Part shown: piece by piece, positions 1-12,125 of the stretch
Layout: the number at the start of each line of letters is the position of its first letter
How positions within the stretch are numbered: the first letter of the stretch is position 1
Source: Climacium dendroides
Lineage: Eukaryota; Streptophyta; Bryopsida; Hypnales; Climaciaceae
Length of the DNA stretch: 64,000 nucleotides
Assembly: GCA_950106755.1 (NCBI GenBank)
Contig: OX467084.1
Coordinates: forward strand, 34,289,213-34,353,212
Reading direction: 5' to 3'
Notes under the pieces: generated by a model
Told to the model about the DNA's origin: nothing
Database searches by the model: none
What the model saw: the letters and a program-made list of their open reading frames with translations, nothing else
Program-made: the position numbers and the translations under genes

Positions 1-480
1 GCCCTAAAGATTTGTTGTTCCCTTGGGAGACAAAATGGATTTCAAGCAAGTTTCTATGAGTTCAATTTTTGGTGAAAATTTAAGAATTTTTTTTGTGAGT
101 TTTATACTTATAAATTAGACCCTAACGACTTGTTGTTCCCTTGGGAGACAAAATGGATTTCAAACAGGTTTTTATAAGCTCAATTTTTGGTGAGAATTTG
201 TGAAACTCTTTGTAAGCTCTGTACTTGTAAATTAGACCCTAAAGACTTGTTGTCCCATTGGAAAACAAAATGGATTTAGAACAGGTTCCCTATAAGGTCA
301 ATTTTTGGTGAAACTTTTTGAAACTTTTTATGAGCTCTAAAGTTTGTACTTATAAATTAGAATTAAAAGACTCATTGTCCATGTGAGAGACAAAATGGAT
401 TTTAGGTAGGTTCTCTATGAGCTCAAATTTTGGTGAAACTTTTTGAAAACTTTCTCATGAGAAAGAGAAAATCTTGGTAG
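1..480 (+). repeat. Four tandem copies of a ~118-bp unit
   Basis: The core CCCTAAAGACTTGTTGT, followed by GACAAAATGGATTT, recurs at about 2, 120, 237 and 361, so the period is 117-124 bp. Copy identity falls towards the right. The unit equals the left end of the TTAA-bounded elements at 1435 and 12126, so this is a terminal segment amplified in tandem. The array may continue left of the window. Confidence 0.85.
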
Positions 481-1165
481 GAGAATATAATTTTTATTTC
501 AATTGAAACCTTAGAGCAAAAATTATACCACAATAAGATGACTAGAAATGAACTTGGTGGACAAGGCAAAAGAAAAAAAAATCCACAAATACTTGAAATA
601 CAAATTTTAAAGATTTGTTTCTCTTCTAGATTGTATTTCTGTCTATATAAAGAGCTTCAATTTGTTCCATTTAGATTTGTGATATGGATTTATTTTGTAG
701 CTCAATTTCTGCGTTTTTTCAAAACAAAAATGTCCATAAGGTTAGGCTTGATTGTTAGAACAATCTCACCATTGGGATTAGTATGTATTCCATCATAGAG
801 CTATTGATGATTTAGTTTTTTCCTCTATCATGTTATTTTTTTAAACTTTCACTTTTCCTATTTTCCAACTTAATTCTTCATGATAAATTTTTTTATTCAA
901 AATCTATAGTGCAAAAACTTTAAGCTATCTAAAAAGATTCAAAGTCTCATAAAATTGTTTGCCATGCATTTATCTTGTAAGTCTATGTAGTCAAAGTGTC
1001 TAAAAAATTTTCCACACATTTTCATATTAGTCTATAGTAAGATTTTGTGGTTAGATATGCAAAAAAATTTCCATTAAATAGGATTTTTTTGCTCTTTGCA
1101 CTAGAAATGGAAATTCTGAATGATTCTTGATTAAAAAAAAAAAGGCCTTGGGATTGTAGATCAAA
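1..1165 (+). mobile_element. TTAA-family element, partial copy with amplified left end
   Basis: After the four tandem left-end units, 480-1165 follows the same internal order as the copies at 1435-2346 and 12126-13022. Shared blocks are an ATTTCAATTGAAACC-like block, a CTTCAATTTGTTCCATTTAGAT-like block, a CACATTTTCATATTAGTCTA block and a final AAAAGGCCTTGGGATT. The true left terminus is outside the window or replaced by the array, and the right TIR is eroded. No long ORF is present. The short ORF at 538-798 has no recognisable domain. Confidence 0.6.
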
Positions 1166-1434
1166 ATATCCAAATTCTAGATATTCAAAAATAAAGTACA
1201 ATGGCTAGTAAGTTGGATATTGTTAGTTTGTTTGCTCTGTATCCAATACCCTATTTTGGTTTTCTTTCTAAACGGTATATGTACCAATAAATCAATACTA
1301 TTCAAAATGCAACTCTTACATTTGGACCAAGAAGCATCACTTTTGTTCTAGGATATTGATTAGGCAAGATGTGCACAATCAAAACATGAAAATCTATTAG
1401 AGTCTATTGTTGTTTATTAGTGCACCTTAGTTAA

Positions 1435-2346
1435 CCTCTAAAGTCCCATTGTCCCCTTGGTGGACAAAATGGATTTCGGGCAGGTTCTTATAGTTTCAAT
1501 ATTTGTTGTGATTTTTTTAATCTTTTATTAAAAATAGGAAAACACATTAGATTTCCAAAAATATAATTCTTATTTCAATTAAAGCCCAAGAGCAAAAGTT
1601 ATGGAACAAAATGCCCTTTTTTGTTCAATGGGCAAAAAAAACTCTTTAAAAAAACTTAAAGGAAAAAAAAAAATTTAATTGTTTTGTATAGATTATGTTT
1701 TTTTTGTACATGGCAAGCTTTAATTCATTCCATTTGGATTTGTTATGAGAAAGTTATGGACTATCTTGTTTATTCAACAATTAGAGCATTTTTTTGAAAA
1801 AATAACTTGTACAGTTCATTTATGAACTGAATTTTCACAATTTAAAATAAAGGTTTTCAAGGTTAAGATCTCTTACTAGAAAAATCTCACCATAATTGAG
1901 ATTAGTGTATTTCAATTCCATCTTAGAGTAGTAATTTAAATTTTCCTTCAGTCTTGGACTTACTTCTACTTAACAAATTTTTAATGAATGAAAATAGGTG
2001 TATTTTTTTTGAATTTTTTTCCTAGAATCTCAACTCAATTTTTTATCATAAAAAATTATAAATTCAAAATCAGTAGAACAAAAATTACAAGTTATAAAGG
2101 TTTAAAACCAAATAATGTAGTTGAGCAAGGTGTAGAGAAATTTGTTTCCTTCACTTTAAATACAAATATCTTGCAATTTGTGAAATCAAAGTTTGTGAAA
2201 TTTCTACCACACATTTTCATACTAGTCTAGTACAAGATACTATAGTTAGATATGCCCCCCCCTTTTTTTAAGCTTTTTGTTCATTGCTATAGAAATCGCA
2301 GTTTTGAGTGGTTTTTGATGGAAAAGAGGCCTTGAGACTTTAGGGG
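1435..2346 (+). mobile_element. TTAA-bounded inverted-repeat element, 912 bp (piggyBac-like, non-autonomous)
   Basis: The element is flanked by TTAA at 1431-1434 and 2347-2350. Its termini are CCTCTAAAG on the left and CTTTAGGGG on the right, an inverted pair with one mismatch. TTAA duplication plus CCY-type termini is what piggyBac-superfamily elements leave. The inside is AT-rich, shares blocks with the copies at 12126 and 39821, and has no transposase ORF. Superfamily assignment is inference from the ends only. Confidence 0.7.
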
Positions 2347-2350
2347 TTAA

Positions 2351-3760
2351 GACAATACTTTAAAAATTCATATCTTATTCATACAAAGTCCAAATATAGC
2401 ATGCTAATGTTTGTTGAAATTCTCATCCAATTGTCAACAAGATATAATAAAAACTATCTAATGTTTTATAATAGTAACTATGCTCAATTCTAATTAGTGT
2501 CATTTATAGGTGTGCTTCCCTTACATCATCCAAATTGTAGTAAGGTGATCAAGCCCATTACCATTCACTGCCCAATTCCGTTTCCCTAGTTTTGGCTCCT
2601 ATTCCGCTTACTGCAACATCTAAATCCATTGATTTTTCTGACAATTTCAGTGCATTAATGTCAAAAGAGATATCATGTCAATCCTTCATTGGTGGGAACT
2701 CAAGTGTTAATAGATACATATTAAGGCGGTAATGGATTGTTTAAGGGATAATTTTGACCCCACTCTATAAGTGGTTTTGTCATTTCAGGGCAGACCACTT
2801 CAAAAATTCACAGAAATTACAATTTTAATCAAAAAATTATAATCCCACTTGGGTTTGATCCGTGAAACAAACGCACACCTCTGAAAAATACGTGCCCCTC
2901 TTGAAGTTGGCCCCAAGATACTCAGATTTGAAATCGGGGTGGTAATAGGCTTGTCTACCTTACAATGTACCCCTTTTCTTACGTTATTTCTCAAGGAGGG
3001 TCCTACTCGACTTTCCTCACATTCGATATTAATAGATGTAGCTTTCTGTCAATACAAGCCCTCCTCCCAAAGCCCCAAAAATTTGACTAAGAAAGAAGAA
3101 AAATTGGCCATGAACTTATGGTACAAAAGTCGGTCATCACCAACTCCACTTCCACTTCAAAACACACGAATTCTAGAAACCCACTGGGGGGGGGGGATTC
3201 ACCTTATCAATTTCCCATTGAATTATGGTTCACTTTCCCCAAATTTCAATCTCTCACTTATGAAAAAAAAAAAAAAAAAAAAAAAGCCAAAAAGAAACCC
3301 TTAGGAAATAAGCCAAAATAACCGAACTAGTGCAGGTTAATTGCAGAGGTCCACTTTTCCATTGAATCATTCCTAATTCAATTTCCCCAATTTTCAATCT
3401 CTCACTTATTGTATGCCCCCCCCAAAAAATGTCAAAAAATGACCCCATTTGTTTATTGGAAAAATATAAAATAGAGAGTGAGTCAAATAACTGAACTCGT
3501 GCAGGTCACAACTGAACGCTGTCGACCCTGCCACCTCGCCCTCCACCCGTACCTCATGCAATCACCCACGATCAATTCTCCTTGCTTCCGTCACCAGGGA
3601 TGATAAACCCTGACGACTCTACCCCAACATCTCATGCAAAACTTCAACAACAATCAATTTCCAAAAGGAAATCAGCAAAAACAAACTTAAGTAAAAATAA
3701 GAAAGAAAAAAGAAAAGAGGAAAAATTAAAAAAATGACACACGCACAGATCGAGTGAGTC
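2351..3760. other. Intergenic, upstream of the desiccation-related gene
   Basis: No gene is visible. Positions 2770-2880 match, in inverse orientation, a segment at 35690-35815 upstream of UPF2. A block reading CCCAAATTTCAATCTCTCACTTAT at about 3238 returns as a near copy at about 3383, so roughly 150 bp is duplicated. A run of G at 3187-3196, a run of A at 3261-3283 and a run of C near 3416-3423 are simple-sequence tracts. Short ORFs at 2939-3321 run into these tracts and are not believable genes. Confidence 0.6.
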
Positions 3761-3761
3761 A

Positions 3762-3769
3762 CCTATAAA
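3762..3769 (+). promoter_or_regulatory. Probable TATA box of the desiccation-related gene
   Basis: CTATAAAT lies about 125 bp before the start ATG at 3892, leaving room for a start site near 3795 and a roughly 100-base leader. This is a motif match only. Confidence 0.5.
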
Positions 3770-3891
3770 TCCATTCCTCCGGAACAACAACAACAGCAGT
3801 AACAAGCAGCCATTCCAGCTTCCTCTGGTTTTCGTTTTGTTTTTTCAGTCTGAGAATTTGGAGCTTGCTGCAGGTTCTTCGATCTGCAACT

Positions 3892-6394
3892 ATGGGTGCC
3901 CTGCGAGGAGTCCCCGTTTTGTGTCTGTGCTTGTTTCTGTTACTCGGCTATGGAGCCGCCACCGGCGGCAATGACATCAATGAATACAAGTGCAAGGAAA
4001 GCAACAAAACGACCGCGACGGACAAGAACTTGCTGGGCGTGGCTTTGAACTTGGAGTATTTCGAGGCCGAGTATTTCTTGTGGGCTTCGTATGGCTATGG
4101 CTTGGACGTCATAGCCGAGTATTTGGTGGATGGAGGGCCGGCTCCTCTGGGTGCACAGAAGGCCAATTTGGATCCTTACTACACGGATCTGTACAAGCAA
4201 ATGGGTCTTCAGGAAGTCGGGCATCTGAGGTGCGTATCAAAACTTCTGGAACGCAGTCACCATTCATCTTCACCATTTCACCTAGCTTCATAATCGGAGT
4301 GCTGTATGTCTTTTACGAACGCAGAGTACTTGGGTGTCACTTGCTTTTGAATTGGTCGCTAGAAGAGAAAGGAGATCCTTATTAGTTTTGGGAACCAGAA
4401 GTTGTTTGGGGCCTTCAGGAAGTCGTGCATCTTAGTTGTGTATCAAAATTTCTGGAACTCACCTTCATAATCTGAGTGCTGTGAGTGCTGTATGTCTTTT
4501 ACGAACGCGGTGTACTTGGGTGTTACTTGCTTTTGGTAGCTAGAAAGAGAGAGGAAATCCTTAGTTTCGGATTCAGAAGAAAGAATGTTGTTTCGGGACT
4601 AGTGGTGTTTCGTAGCTTGGAGATTAAGAATGATAGAATTCAAGGCATTGCTGTACTAGTACTCACCTTGGTGGTCAAATTGTTGTGCTAATTTCTAGTG
4701 TCGTTCAGTAGGTGACACTTGCTTTGGGGAACTAAAAGAAACAGCACTGTTTGGAGGCATGTGGTGTTTTGTAGCGTTAGGTCTGACAATGGGAGTGATA
4801 CCCCATAAAGTCTCACCTTGACAATCAAATTTTCTGTCTTTCTAAATCAGTCGTTAGTTCAATCTTTCTAAATCTGGGCTTATTAAGTAGGTGTGACATT
4901 TCTTTCGGTAGTTCAAAGAAGAACAAACTCTTTTGGTTTGGGCCTTAATGCTAAATTCAACCTGACCTTAATGATCAAATTGCTGTGAGTACGTCTTCCC
5001 AGAGCTTGTTGCGTGTGTTACCAGTAGCTCGAAGCTTGCGAAATGGGAGTTACAACTTTGTTGTTCCGTATGTTACATTGCAATAAACACTCTGGTTTCG
5101 ATCAAATTCAAATTTGTTTTATAAAAACTGTTACTTTAACATCTTTGTTTTTTTGTGTTGTTGATTAACAGGGCAATCAAGACAACCTTGGGTGACGCCC
5201 CGAAATGCGCCTTTCCCCGTACGCTTCTCGACCTTACCAAGAAGAACTGGGCGGACGCGTTTGACAAGGCATTTCTGGCCTATAATGGCCAGAAGTTGAG
5301 CCCTTCTTTCGACCCTTACGAAGACAGCTTGAAGTACCTCATCTCGACGTACTTCATTCCGTATGTAGGCTTGACAGGATACGTCGGCGCGTCGCCGCTG
5401 CTGGAAGGGTACAACGGAAAGAGAGTGAGTTTATCCTTTCATTTGCACCTCAAAAAAAACTGAAAAAGAAAAAAGAACAAAGAACGTGAGTTGGAGATTC
5501 TTACATGAAGCATTGTGTCAGTAAGGATGAACTTTGAATGTGTGCAGGTTTCTCTCCACTTGACACTTGTCACTGTATCTGGCAGACACTTGTCAATCTT
5601 GAGCATAGTGATGTTTTTATGGTTGTGAGTTCCTGTTGTGGGGCTATTGTCCGTCAGGTGTTCCTTTAAATGCTCTATTTTGAACATTGAATGTGGTACA
5701 GTAGTGGAAATGTTGACGTTGTCCAACTTGGTTGAAACTGGTTGTGTATAATTTACTCCCTGGATCATATTGATCACAAATTTTCAGCTCGGTATGGTGG
5801 ACTTTCTTGTTGATGACGAAAGACTTGTTTATGCTGGTTACTAATAATTAGTTGGGTGAACTTCTTGGCTTTGAAATTCCAACCCAGTTAATTTAGTGCA
5901 TTTTATTTCCTCATTGCATTCAATTCGGACAGTCATCTTGTGTCGACGGAGTTTCGGAATGCGAGGATTTCCACTTTTGATTAATCCTCTTGGTTGTTGT
6001 TCTTGTTGTGTGTGTTTTGCAGCTGGTGGCGGGTTTACTGGGAGTCGAATCCGGCCAAGACGCCGTGATTCGCACGGAGATGTACAGGCAGAAGGACAAG
6101 GTCGTGCCGCCCTACAACTACACCGTGGCCGATTTCAGCAACGCCATTTCTTCGTTGCGAAACGACCTCACCGGGAACTTTGTGGACGAGGGTTTAGTAG
6201 TCCCCATTGAACTCGGTGCGGAAGGGAACATCACGGGAAATGTGTTGTCAGCAGACAAGGACTCGGTCGCTTACGCTCGCACCGGAGAGCAAGTGCTCCA
6301 GGTCGTGTACGGAAGTGGGAATGCGTCCCAGCCGGGAGGTTTCTACCCCAAAGGTGGACAGGGTGTGATTGCGGCAAGTTTCTTGGACTATTAA
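3892..6394 (+). CDS. Desiccation-related protein, PCC13-62 type (ferritin-like), 320 aa
   Basis: There are three exons, 3892-4229, 5172-5424 and 6023-6394, joined at GT-AG sites with continuous phase (963 nt). Residues 1 to about 24 form a hydrophobic signal peptide (VPVLCLCLFLLLGYG), so the protein should enter the secretory route or reach the cell wall. The ferritin-like part begins near residue 43 with LLGVALNLEYFEAEYFLWA. It continues with LYKQMGLQEVGHLR, LAYNGQKLSPSFDPYED, VGLTGYVGASPLLEGY and LLGVESGQDAVIR, all hallmarks of the resurrection-plant PCC13-62 family. The C-terminal GGFYPKGGQGVIA is the usual end of the family. Length fits the family (about 310 aa). An in-frame TTG upstream is ignored because the ATG at 3892 opens directly into the signal peptide. 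The family accumulates on drying; its biochemical role is not settled. No metal-binding activity is claimed here. Confidence 0.93.
4207..4950 (+). repeat. ~200-bp tandem duplications inside intron 1 of the desiccation-related gene
   Basis: A unit starting in the last bases of exon 1 (CTTCAGGAAGTCGGGCATCT at 4207) is repeated at 4413. The exonic end and the splice donor are therefore copied; the copied donor reads AGTTGTGT instead of AGGTGCGT and is dead. Weaker copies of a GGTGTCACTTGCTTTTG block at about 4335, 4517, 4713 and 4888 show up to four units. Confidence 0.8.
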
Positions 6395-7237
6395 CTACAA
6401 AATTGAGATCGATGTGCATCAATGTTCCGGTGACTGAAAAACGGCGGCGGGTACTGCGAAGTCAACCGGTGAAAATGAGAGTTCTAAACTATATATAACC
6501 CGGATGGGTACTTGAAAAACTGGTTGACTGTAGAAATTCGAGGGAGAAATATAGCCGGTGAAGCTCAACACAATTCCCGGAACAGTGATGTAGATGTGAA
6601 AGGTTGTTGATTTGTAGTATAGAGATTGGTTTACTTTGTGAATTGGCGTGCGTGGTGTGGGATAGTGTTCAAAACGACTGAGTCGTAACTTAGGCGAAGT
6701 GTGTAGATCGATGCGTGATGTGCTTTTTCATTAGAAGCGCAGCTAGGTCGATCTGGAGTGAGTTCAAGCGGAGGATGGTCTTGGAAATCGGCGTATCCAT
6801 CTTTTGAAAAGAGGGATACAGTTTGTACTATTGGTATCTTCCATTTGAAGGGAATTGAATGTTTCCTGGGAATGTTTATGAGTTATATCCCTTACACCGA
6901 ATTGGACTAGAGTTTCCTCATAAGAATGCTGCAATTCTGTGAAAATGGTGATGAAGCTAAGATGATTGTGTGAGATAAGCTGTTGCGTATGCATGATGAT
7001 AGGCTTTGGACTTCCAATTCTCAGAGTGAGTGGGATTTGTTGCAAGAAGTGGAAGCTGTTTGCATTTGAGGGGAAGCTAAACTCCTTGAAACAATTTTGA
7101 GTACATTTTGGAAGGAAGAGAAATGGAACTGGCATCCAACCCAAGTCGTTTCATATTTTTTTGACCTTCGTGGAAGTAGTTACGAATTTCTGAAGTTGAA
7201 ATGTAATGGTCACTCAAACGGCGACCACTTGAAATAT
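6395..7237. other. 3' flank of the desiccation-related gene
   Basis: The transcript's 3' untranslated region should lie in the first few hundred bases. No polyadenylation signal is decisive. The minus-strand ORF at 6764-7144 has no recognisable domain. Nothing else is supportable. Confidence 0.5.
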
Positions 7238-7380
7238 TTTCATGTTATTTTCATGTTCTCTTCAAGTTCTTTTCATGTTCCTTTCATGTTCTCTTCATGT
7301 TTCTTTCATGTTCTCTTCAAGTTCTTTTCATGTTCCTTTCATGTTCTCTTCAAGTTCTTTTCATGTTCCTTTCAGGTTCC
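7238..7380 (+). repeat. TTCATGTTC / TTCAAGTTC minisatellite
   Basis: TTCATGTTCTCTTCAAGTTC and TTTTCATGTTCCTT alternate with an 11-base sub-period and a higher-order period near 44 bases across the whole stretch. The ORFs read through it (FMFSSCFFHVLFKFFSCS type) are low-complexity artefacts. Confidence 0.85.
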
Positions 7381-7439
7381 CTAGTCTGTTCAGTAACGAA
7401 AAGTAATGTTCTATGCATTATCCATCCATTAAATTTGTA

Positions 7440-8060
7440 TGTTTGTATGTTTGTTTTGTTTGTTACGTTGAGGTCTCTTGGTTGAGATTTCCCAGTCATA
7501 TTCTTGGTACTATCAAAAAGCCCTCTACAAGGAAGGTTGCATAGGCTTTGTTTCGTGGCATTTGGACCCACGGGATAAAAGTTATGAATTTTTTAGTTAT
7601 TTTTGGTTCCAAAAAATTAGAAAATTACTATTGCTTTTATTTTGCTTGTGGCAATGATGTTTATTGTTTTGTTTTGTTTGATATGATGAGATCTCCCGGA
7701 TCGTGGGTCCCCCAATCACTTGCTTAGTACCGTTGGAGAAAAAATTAAAAAATTACTTTTATTTTTCTTTTGACTGTGGCAATGACACAAGGCACACTAG
7801 TTCATCCATTAAGATAGGCTATTTGTTTGTTTTGTTTTGTTTGATACATTGGGATCTCTTGGACCGTGTGCCCTCGGTCACATGCTTTGTACATATTTTT
7901 ATTAAGACCTAGGTGACGAGGGATGCTTGGACTTTCTTCCGTAACATTCAAACCTAAGATGTGAAAATGATTGAATTTTGAAGTTTTTATGAGTTAAAAA
8001 ATTAGAAAATTACTTTTTTGACTATGGCAACAACACACTAGTAACCATGGACAACATCAT
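7440..8060 (+). repeat. Dispersed T-rich repeat family, three local copies
   Basis: GTTTTGTTTGATA followed by a GGATCTC-like block recurs at about 7445, 7668 and 7828, each followed by TTAGAAAATTAC and ending near GGCACACTAG. A diverged copy lies at 22740-22890 and 23500-23930. No coding capacity is seen. The family could be a degraded retro- or DNA-element; no termini could be fixed. Confidence 0.55.
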
Positions 8061-9055
8061 GTTTAATAAAAGTTTTTTTTTATTTTTTATCAAATTTACA
8101 TGATTTTTTTGACACAAATACACTGACCAGCTCATTAAAGCAAAAAAATTTACATTTCCTTGCATCTTTCACAATTTCAGACTGAAGTGTATTTTCTACA
8201 ACTTCTGAATATGATTTCTCTCTGTTATACCAATAATCTAAAAGAGAGAAAGCATGAGAAAACTACCCTGACTTGCCAAATGAATGTGGATTTGATGGGG
8301 AAAGGACTAGCCATTTATGGCAATCATGTTTCAAATGAATAGATAACCTCTTATGTTTTTGAAAACATTAAATGAAGTATCCAAATCTAGCTAAATGTCT
8401 AAACTTTGTTCAATTTTGAATGGTTGCCTAAATAGTATAAATTAAATTTTAATCTTGCCTAACCTTATTTTTGGACTTTAATTAAATATTAGACACTTGA
8501 GTGCCTAAGCAGTTAGTAAAATACGGTAGATTGTGAAAATCTTGCTTGTTTTGTTTTCTTGTCCTCATTATGTCAGTAAGTCATGTAAAGTAAAAAAAAC
8601 AAGACTGAAGAACTTTAATTTGTGTTGAGATAGGAGATCTATAAAGCATCCATTCAAGAGCTGAAAGTGAATTTGGGGATGTGAAACTTCTTGGAATATT
8701 TTTCAGAAAATTTTCCTTGATAGACAAATGGAATTGGCATCTAAATCAATTCATTCATATTTTTGGGAGCTTTTTGGAAGTAGTTACGAGTTTTAGAGTT
8801 GTTGAAATGGCATAGGGCTCTAAAATCACCTACCTCTTCAAATGTCCACTATTTGCATATTGTTGGTACAATGAAAAAGCAACATGTAAAAATAGTGTAC
8901 ATTTAAGAAAGTAGGTGCTAGTTTAGAACTTGAGTGCTTTACAAACCTCCTACCTTACCTCTAAGTACTTCTATAAAATTGAATCTCCTTTCTATATCCT
9001 CTATAAATGAAAAGTTTTGTTGCCATATGGTTAAACTTTGCTTCTAAGTTTGTAG
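8061..9055. other. Gene-free AT-rich stretch
   Basis: No gene, RNA or clear repeat structure is visible. The short ORF at 8160-8342 has no recognisable features. Confidence 0.5.
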
Positions 9056-9059
9056 AATA

Positions 9060-10830
9060 GGGTTGTCCCAGATGAATGTCCATCTGAAAATTGTGTCCAA
9101 AAACCGGACGTCCGGTTTTAGAAGATGCTCTAGATGTGGACGGACAGTGTTTGATCGATGTCCGGCGGTTGAGAGGTCAGGCAGATGGCACAAATGGATA
9201 GACGGGAGGTCGGTGCAGACGGACAGACAATAGTTGCACAGATGGTCCCTTCTAAGATGCAATAAACTTCTTTTAACATTTGCAACTTCATTTCTTGGAT
9301 TTTGGGGGCGTGTAATATACCGTTGGAAAGGTCTTAAGAATACCTTTCCAATGGCATTTTACACGCTCCAAAATACCAAAAATTCAAGTTACAAATGACA
9401 AATAAATTTTAGTGCAATTGAATAGACAAATAAGCAGGCGGATGGGCCAACCGCCTTGGCGGACGCGTAGACAAGAGGACAGTTGTTGGCAAAAGCGTGG
9501 ACAGGAGTTGGATGGATGGCCCCTTTTAAGCTGCAAAAAACTTCTTTTGGCATTTGCAACTTCATTTCTTAGATTTTGAGGTTGTATAATATACTGTTGG
9601 TAAGGTCTTGAGAATACCTTTTCAATGGTATATTACACACCTAAAATCACCAAAAACTCAAGTTGCAAATGACAAACAAAGTTTGGTACTATTAAATGGG
9701 CGAACAGGTAGGCGGACAGGCAGATAGTAGTTGAGCAGACAGCCCCTTCTAAGTTGCAAAAAACTTCTTTTGGCATTTGCAACTTCATTTCTTAGATTTT
9801 GAGGGCGTGTAATATGTTGTTGAAAAGGTCTTGAGAATACCTTTCCAATGGTATATTACACACCCAAAATCACAACTATATACTACTAAAAATAAAAACT
9901 TGATGAGGTTTTATTTAACTTCACAATTTTGGGGATTGGTGCTTTGAGCATTTAGGGATTAAAAAACCATTTCCTGAGGTAATACCCTGCACTTAATCAA
10001 TAACAAAGCAAACATATTTGCCTTAGTATTATACGATAACATTGTATAAAATTTTATTTACATATCACATATGTGTGTGATGACAATAATACATATTAAA
10101 ACTTGTGCAATATTAGGTAGTGATTCAATTAAATACAAATAAAAAATAAGAATATTTTGAATAGCATCCTATATATTCCTACAATAGAAAAACAAAACAA
10201 TACAATTGTTTATATTAAGCATACCTTAGTAATTCAAACTATCAAGGCATTTTTTAACAAACTTAAAAAACACTTTAGGTTATAATTGCATGTTCAACAT
10301 TTGTAGAATTGTCATATAATAATTGAATTTTTTTTATCACATTTAAAACATGAATAAATAACTCATTATGGCCTAAATATGTATTACAATTTCATATTCA
10401 CATTTAAAGGAATTTGAAGTTTAAAAATATTCCGTATATCCCATCAATTTTTTAGTAACTTAATATCCAATAAAGGGTTAAGGGTTTAGGATTTCAATGT
10501 GTCCAAATATAATTTGTATTTCATTTTTATACATGAATGCTACATTCTATGTTTGCAACAATGAAAAGAAGTCCTTAAAAGAGCATTTATACTTTTCAGA
10601 ATCCAATGTTTACTTAATAAGGGGTTCTCAAGTAGATAGCTAGGTGGATACCTTAAATGTTAGATGGGCAACCATTATGAGCTGCTGTCCGCCTATCCAC
10701 CCATTCGCCAAGGCGGCCACCCGTCCACCCGACTGGACAGGGTAAAGTCCGAATTCTCCATGTCCCTAGACATTTAGGAACTCGTGGACGTTGACACTAG
10801 ATGTCCATTTGCACATCCGGACATCCCAAC
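9060..10830. mobile_element. Probable TIR element, ~1.8 kb, GC-rich ends
   Basis: The left end (9060-9250) is rich in GGACG and GTCCG, begins GGGTTGTCC and carries GTCCATCTG. The right end (10670-10830) is rich in the complement and finishes with GTCCATTTGCACATCCGGACATCCC. Read on the other strand that right end starts GGGATGTCC. The ends therefore form imperfect inverted repeats in an otherwise AT-rich interval. No transposase ORF is found inside, and no target duplication could be fixed, so the exact limits are approximate. Confidence 0.45.
9244..9880 (+). repeat. Three direct repeats with an internal hairpin
   Basis: Units starting CCCCTTCTAAG/CTGCAAAAAACTTC-like at about 9246, 9522 and 9745 contain a GCATTTGCAACTTCATTTC block. 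Each then has an imperfect palindrome, GCGTGTAATATACCGTTGG against CCAATGGCATTTTACACGC in the first copy. Spacers between units carry GGACAG/GGACGG-rich sequence. These look like subterminal repeats of the enclosing TIR element. Confidence 0.75.
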
Positions 10831-10849
10831 GTTCGTGCTACCTTGTTGT

Positions 10850-12120
10850 AGGATGTTAAAGTGATCATATAAATTGGCCTTGCAAGGTGAATTTATCCTT
10901 GGAAAAAACATAATTTTTTTAATTTTCCACCCATGATAAAATTTAGAAATTTTGAATTATATATGAAACTAAAGGCTTCAAATTAGATAGGAGAGGTGAA
11001 GAACTTAGAATTAATGCAATACAAAATATTGGGCAATTTCTTTATAATTACCTTATAGAATATATAATTCATTCTACAAGGTCAATTGATATCATTAGAT
11101 GTTTTTCAATTATATTAGAAGGCCATTTCAAGTTAGTTCTCCCTACTATGAACCAATCACTGTTGGCCAAAATAATAAATAAAATAAAAATTATATAATT
11201 ATTAAAATATTAAATATTAAAAATAATTTATTATTATTATCTAATGCGGCAATTGCTTTGCCACATCAAACTGCTACTATAGCCAAGTTCCCTTAGTTCA
11301 AGAACTCACAATCTTTTAGGAAAGCTAAATTTCATCTAATGGACAACTATAATGTCTTGCTTTAAGTTCAATTTAGACTTTTAAATCATATTCAAGTTTC
11401 AATATAATATTTTTGTTACTTGGGACTATGTTTTATCTATCAATGTGAATAATCTATATGAGTTTCTTAATAAATTATAATTGCGATGATTTTTTAGCTA
11501 ATAAGTAAAGATAAATTGAAAAATATAAGAAAAAATTTTCAACTAATTTGAAATTTCCATAAGAAGTGTAAATAGCCGTAAAGAATAGTGCAAAATAAAA
11601 TTTAAGTAATTGTTTTATTTTTTACACCCAAAACACTTTTGGCAATGGCCTTCAAGTCAAATCATCACCATTAAGCTAATTTTAGCATATATAAATTTTG
11701 ATTCATAAAATTTTGTTCATTTTTATGTGTAAATAAACACTTTTTCTCTTTATGTTGATCTTAAAAGAACTTTTGGTGGAAAAATCAGATTATTGTATTA
11801 GAAAAAAATGGGATTTTAACAAAAAAAATTAGTTTAGAATGAAAATAATTTAAAAAATTTAAACATGAATTTTTTTAAAAGAATAAAACATGAGTGAAAA
11901 ACAACTCTATTGTGTTATTTGGATTTCAACATGTTGAACTTCTAATTGTAGTAATTTAGTGAATTTTTGAATTTTTTTTCAAAGTTAATAAAAATGAATT
12001 AAAAAATATAACTTATTTAAATTTTTTTCTAAGTAAATCAAAACCCAAAATGGATACTTACAAAGTTACATGAAAGTTTGACCAAGGTGCATCCACTTTG
12101 GAGAAGTAGGAATCTTAGGG
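10850..12120. other. Gene-free AT-rich stretch
   Basis: Very AT-rich, with no ORF of note. At 10477 the sequence AAAGGGTTAAGGG resembles one terminus of the TTAA family but has no clear partner. Confidence 0.45.
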
Positions 12121-12125
12121 GTTAA

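Noticed and set aside
1..480. CCCTAAA motifs as interstitial telomere repeats
   Set aside because: Only single CCCTAAA units occur, each embedded in a ~118-bp repeat or at a transposon terminus. There is no tandem (CCCTAAA)n run.
3940..4291. Minus-strand ORFs opposite exon 1 of the desiccation-related gene
   Set aside because: They are antisense shadows of a clear coding exon and have no domains.
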